Shown in pieces: positions 61,503 to 64,000 of a DNA stretch of 64,000 nt. Each line of letters begins with the position of its first letter. Position 1 is the first letter of the stretch. Below the pieces are notes generated by a model. It had not been told where the DNA came from and ran no database searches. It saw nothing but the letters and a program-made list of their open reading frames with translations. The position numbers and the translations under genes are program-made. Source of the DNA: Linepithema humile (lineage: Eukaryota; Arthropoda; Insecta; Hymenoptera; Formicidae); contig NC_090134.1 in NCBI RefSeq assembly GCF_040581485.1, forward strand, positions 20,111,698 through 20,175,697, in the 5' to 3' direction.

Positions 61503-62652
61503 GTTAAACGCGATACGTATTCTTATTTTCATTGTCATTATTATCTTTATTATTATTATGATTATTATTGATGGCACTATTATTATTATTATCATTATTA
61601 TAAATATTACAGTTAATATCATCGTTGCTTACTTAGTACTATTATTTAAGTGATGAGCCTTATTATTTTTAATAGCAAAGAAGGGTTGTACATGCCAGTT
61701 TGAACAAGAACGGCAAGTAGAAGTTCGTTGATCGTTTTTGCTCGAATACTCAATCAAATTTTAATGTCATATTTCTACGTACGTAATACATATTTTTTTT
61801 TTTTTTTTATAGAGTCGTTTCCTTCGTCTGTGATGATTTCGGAATATCGCATGTGAGAATTTCTAAGTTTACGCCACAATTATGAATCGTGTGATTTTTA
61901 ATTCGGAACTATTTGTATTTTTAAAATGTTTCTAAATCAGTTTTTTATCGCCATTTAAACTTTCAAAAGTAAGTTTTTAAAAAGTTTAGTTTTACTTATT
62001 TTGCTATTAACAGTTTTTAAATTAACAGAAAGGTTATAAATATTTTGAATAAAATATCTGCCTATCTTGCATTTTTTCGATTGTGCCATAACTTCATTAT
62101 CATGAATATTGAAAAAATTTTATTTTCACATTTGCAAAATTTTATAAGATTGAAACATCTAAAGGTATACAATTTATATTATAAGTATATATATTTGTGT
62201 ACATATATTTATATTATAAATTTATACTATAATTACACGTGCAATTACAGAGAGTTTGGCCCTTATCTTTTTTTAAATCTTATCAACTTTATTGTCCGCA
62301 GTGTTTGCTTTAACAAAAAATCGGTTCTGCATTCCATCGATTGCGATTTCTATCCATCTGATCGTTGAAATTAGCAATGATATTTAGTCCGTGGCGATTT
62401 CCCCTTACTTTCGGATATCATAAACACATTACGCGCTAAAAATCTCAGCACACTATTATTATATTTACTGGCCTTTACATGCAACCAATGCGAATGCAAA
62501 CTGTAAGAATAGTAAATTGTAAATCGAACTACATTACTAATATTATAGTATATTTAACATAAAGAAAAAGTGAACACTAACATCCGCTCTCAATATTCCA
62601 AGCATTCACTTCATTTACATGTACGTTGTTGTTAATGGTATAAAAAAAATAT

Positions 62653-62658
62653 AATAAA
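62653..62658 (+). terminator. possible poly-A signal
   Basis: AATAAA on the + strand, about 3.8 kb after the SoxD stop, in an A-rich stretch. Confidence 0.3.
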
Positions 62659-62914
62659 ATAACGCTTTACCGAAATTCAACCTTAGTTTTAGGTATATGA
62701 CACTATTTCTAGATGAAACTTGTATGTATGAAGAATGTATATAGTTACGCAGTACCAGTGCAAATGGGGAGAGAGAGAGAGGGAGAGAGAAAGTGTGAGA
62801 GAAAGATAGAGGATATAAAAACAGTCAGATGCATGTGTGAGTGGGGAATAGAAATTTTCACGATCATCTTAACACTACTCGTGTCATAATCGTAGGGTAC
62901 TCTATCGCGATATC

Positions 62915-62925
62915 AATAAAATAAA
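62915..62925 (+). terminator. overlapping poly-A signals, likely distal SoxD end
   Basis: AATAAAATAAAG gives two overlapping AATAAA hexamers (62915-62920 and 62920-62925), followed about 30 bases later by a GATGATGGGT stretch that could serve as the downstream element. This is the last good + strand signal before the convergent minus-strand gene. Confidence 0.4.
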
Positions 62926-62949
62926 GGCATAAAATCAAAATATATATTT

Positions 62950-63459
62950 AGGATGATGGGTAAATCGCTGATAACACTACTTTATAAATTTTATTTATTG
63001 ATACATACTCATAATAGTCTGTCTTCGTCGCGGCAGTGTTAAGATGAGCGTACAAAGCATACAGTAGAACAAGGGAAAAGTCATTCTTTGGGAGTATGTA
63101 GTGAAGTATAATTGTCTATCTAAAGGCGTAGCATTCGCACTTCTTATAAATCATATTTGCAAATGATATTTTTATTAAACATAATTGAAATTAAAATAGA
63201 AACTTTCTTAAAAACGCACCACAAGCTGGCTGTGAAACTACGTAATTCATCTTTGTTCCATTCTTTGACCATTTTTTTGAAAAAACATATTGTAATTACT
63301 TCATTGCTTAAATCAAAATATATGATTAAATACTGATCAATTATTAATTTCTCTTATGGCAACTTAACTCAAGATGACTTTTCCTTATAGATAGAACCAT
63401 CAAATGCACTGTAACACAATAGAGAGCAGCACTATTATAAACATAAATATATGATTATA
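62950..63459. other. convergent intergenic gap
   Basis: About 0.5 kb of AT-rich DNA between the presumed SoxD 3' end and the presumed 3' end of the minus-strand gene. Nothing recognised. The two transcripts may overlap here. Confidence 0.5.
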
Positions 63460-63465
63460 TTTATT
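63460..63465 (-). terminator. possible poly-A signal of the minus-strand gene
   Basis: TTTATT on +, AATAAA on -, about 160 bases after the inferred minus-strand stop at 63624-63626. A reasonable distance for a short 3' UTR. Confidence 0.35.
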
Positions 63466-63623
63466 ATAATAATTTGAAAGCTAGGTACTCTTTGTTGTTT
63501 GTATTTTACAAGCGTAATCATTATTACACATAAATAAATATAAACTATATAAATGAAATGCGAGAGTCTTATTTTCACACTCATGTTTTACGAAGAAAAC
63601 CAAAGCATTAAAAAAAATATTAC

Positions 63624-64000
63624 TCAATGATACCGAAAATACATAGTTAATAAAAATAATGTTTCATCTATTTGCAGCTCCGTAGCACCTAGTTTCTTGA
63701 TTGCATTTTGTGCTTTTTCAAGCTGTTGAGTCTCAGATGGCGTCATCATTTCTGCAAGCTATAAAAAAATTTTTTTAAATCATAATTCATCATTAATTCG
63801 TTGCATTCTTTATCTCTATAATATTAATATATTACTTCAGCCAATTGTTGTTCTGTAGCACCATGTTCCTTCATGTTAAATGAGAGTATCTGTACTCTCA
63901 ATTCTTTTTCTATCATGCGTTTATTACTAGTTGTTTCATGATCTCGCCTTTTTATAATGTTGTACAATGCTTGGCAACAATGTTCAATTTCCATTTCAAC
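63624..64000 (-). CDS. 3' end of an unidentified gene, two exons (partial)
   Basis: On the minus strand a 55-codon open frame runs from the window edge (64000) to 63836, followed by a donor GTAATA. A 77-bp intron then ends with an AT-rich tract and TATAG, and a second exon runs 63758-63624 to TGA (63624-63626). The joined 99 residues are phase-consistent and strongly helical: EIEHCCQALYNIIKRRD, then RMIEKELRVQILSFNMKEHG, GATEQQLAELAEMM, and SETQQLEKAQNAIKKLGATE. That suggests a helical or coiled-coil protein C-terminus. I do not recognise the family. The last residues (DETLFLLTMYFRYH) may be less conserved. The gene points toward SoxD and continues beyond the window. Confidence 0.6.

Larger units (their letters stand above)
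58830..62940 (+). other. SoxD 3' UTR (probable extent)
   Basis: No coding frame continues after the stop. The first 150 bases are GC-rich with CATCGTCAT and GCGGCGGC runs; the rest is AT-rich. Landmarks are a TG run at 60231-60248, an ATT-rich stretch at 61540-61605, a nested palindrome at 61416-61502, a poly-T at about 61792-61810 and a GA run at about 62770-62800. A 3' UTR of about 4 kb is an inference from the position of the best poly-A signals; it could end earlier, near 60.7 kb. Confidence 0.45.

Overview
The window is animal nuclear DNA, most likely from a holometabolous insect. Hymenoptera (ant, bee or wasp) is my best guess. The reasons are long AT-rich introns studded with CpG-rich islands, many simple repeats, canonical GT-AG introns and a clear arthropod SoxD-type gene. 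The order is an inference from base composition and general look; no marker in the window proves it.

Almost the whole window is one gene on the + strand, a SoxD transcription factor (orthologue group of Drosophila Sox102F and vertebrate SOX5/6/13). I rebuilt nine coding exons by joining open frames at GT/AG sites: 12523-12539, 27838-28578, 33680-33899, 54645-54929, 55441-55816, 56791-57015, 57409-57456, 57611-57763 and 58327-58829. They sum to 2568 nt, exactly 856 codons including TGA, with every junction phase agreeing. The 855-residue product has an acidic/low-complexity N-terminus with poly-His and poly-Asn, a leucine zipper/coiled coil, a CtBP-type PLNLT motif, an HMG box split over exons 8 and 9, and the SoxD-specific basic tail after it.

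Layout: 1-10.9 kb is upstream intergenic DNA with one large promoter-like GA/CT-rich island (6.2-7.6 kb) and a small GC island (9.5-9.9 kb). 10.9-12.5 kb is the likely SoxD promoter and 5' leader, ending in a 17-nt coding first exon preceded by a two-codon upstream ORF whose stop overlaps the main start. Intron 1 (15.3 kb), intron 2 (5.1 kb) and intron 3 (20.7 kb) carry no gene I can support, but hold several CpG/GA-rich islands that may be enhancers or alternative promoters. Exons 4-9 are compressed into 4.2 kb. The 3' UTR may run about 4 kb, to overlapping AATAAA signals near 62.92 kb. The last 0.4 kb holds the 3' end of an unidentified gene on the minus strand, convergent with SoxD.

The best candidates for something undescribed are a near-perfect 39-bp sense-strand hairpin inside the intron that splits the HMG box (58045-58143), the minimal ATGATATGA start arrangement (12518-12526), an interleaved A-B-A'-B' pair of perfect inverted repeats in intron 3 (42016-42148), and a nested palindrome in the 3' UTR (61416-61502). 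No bacterial-type system, CRISPR array, rRNA, tRNA or intact transposon was seen.
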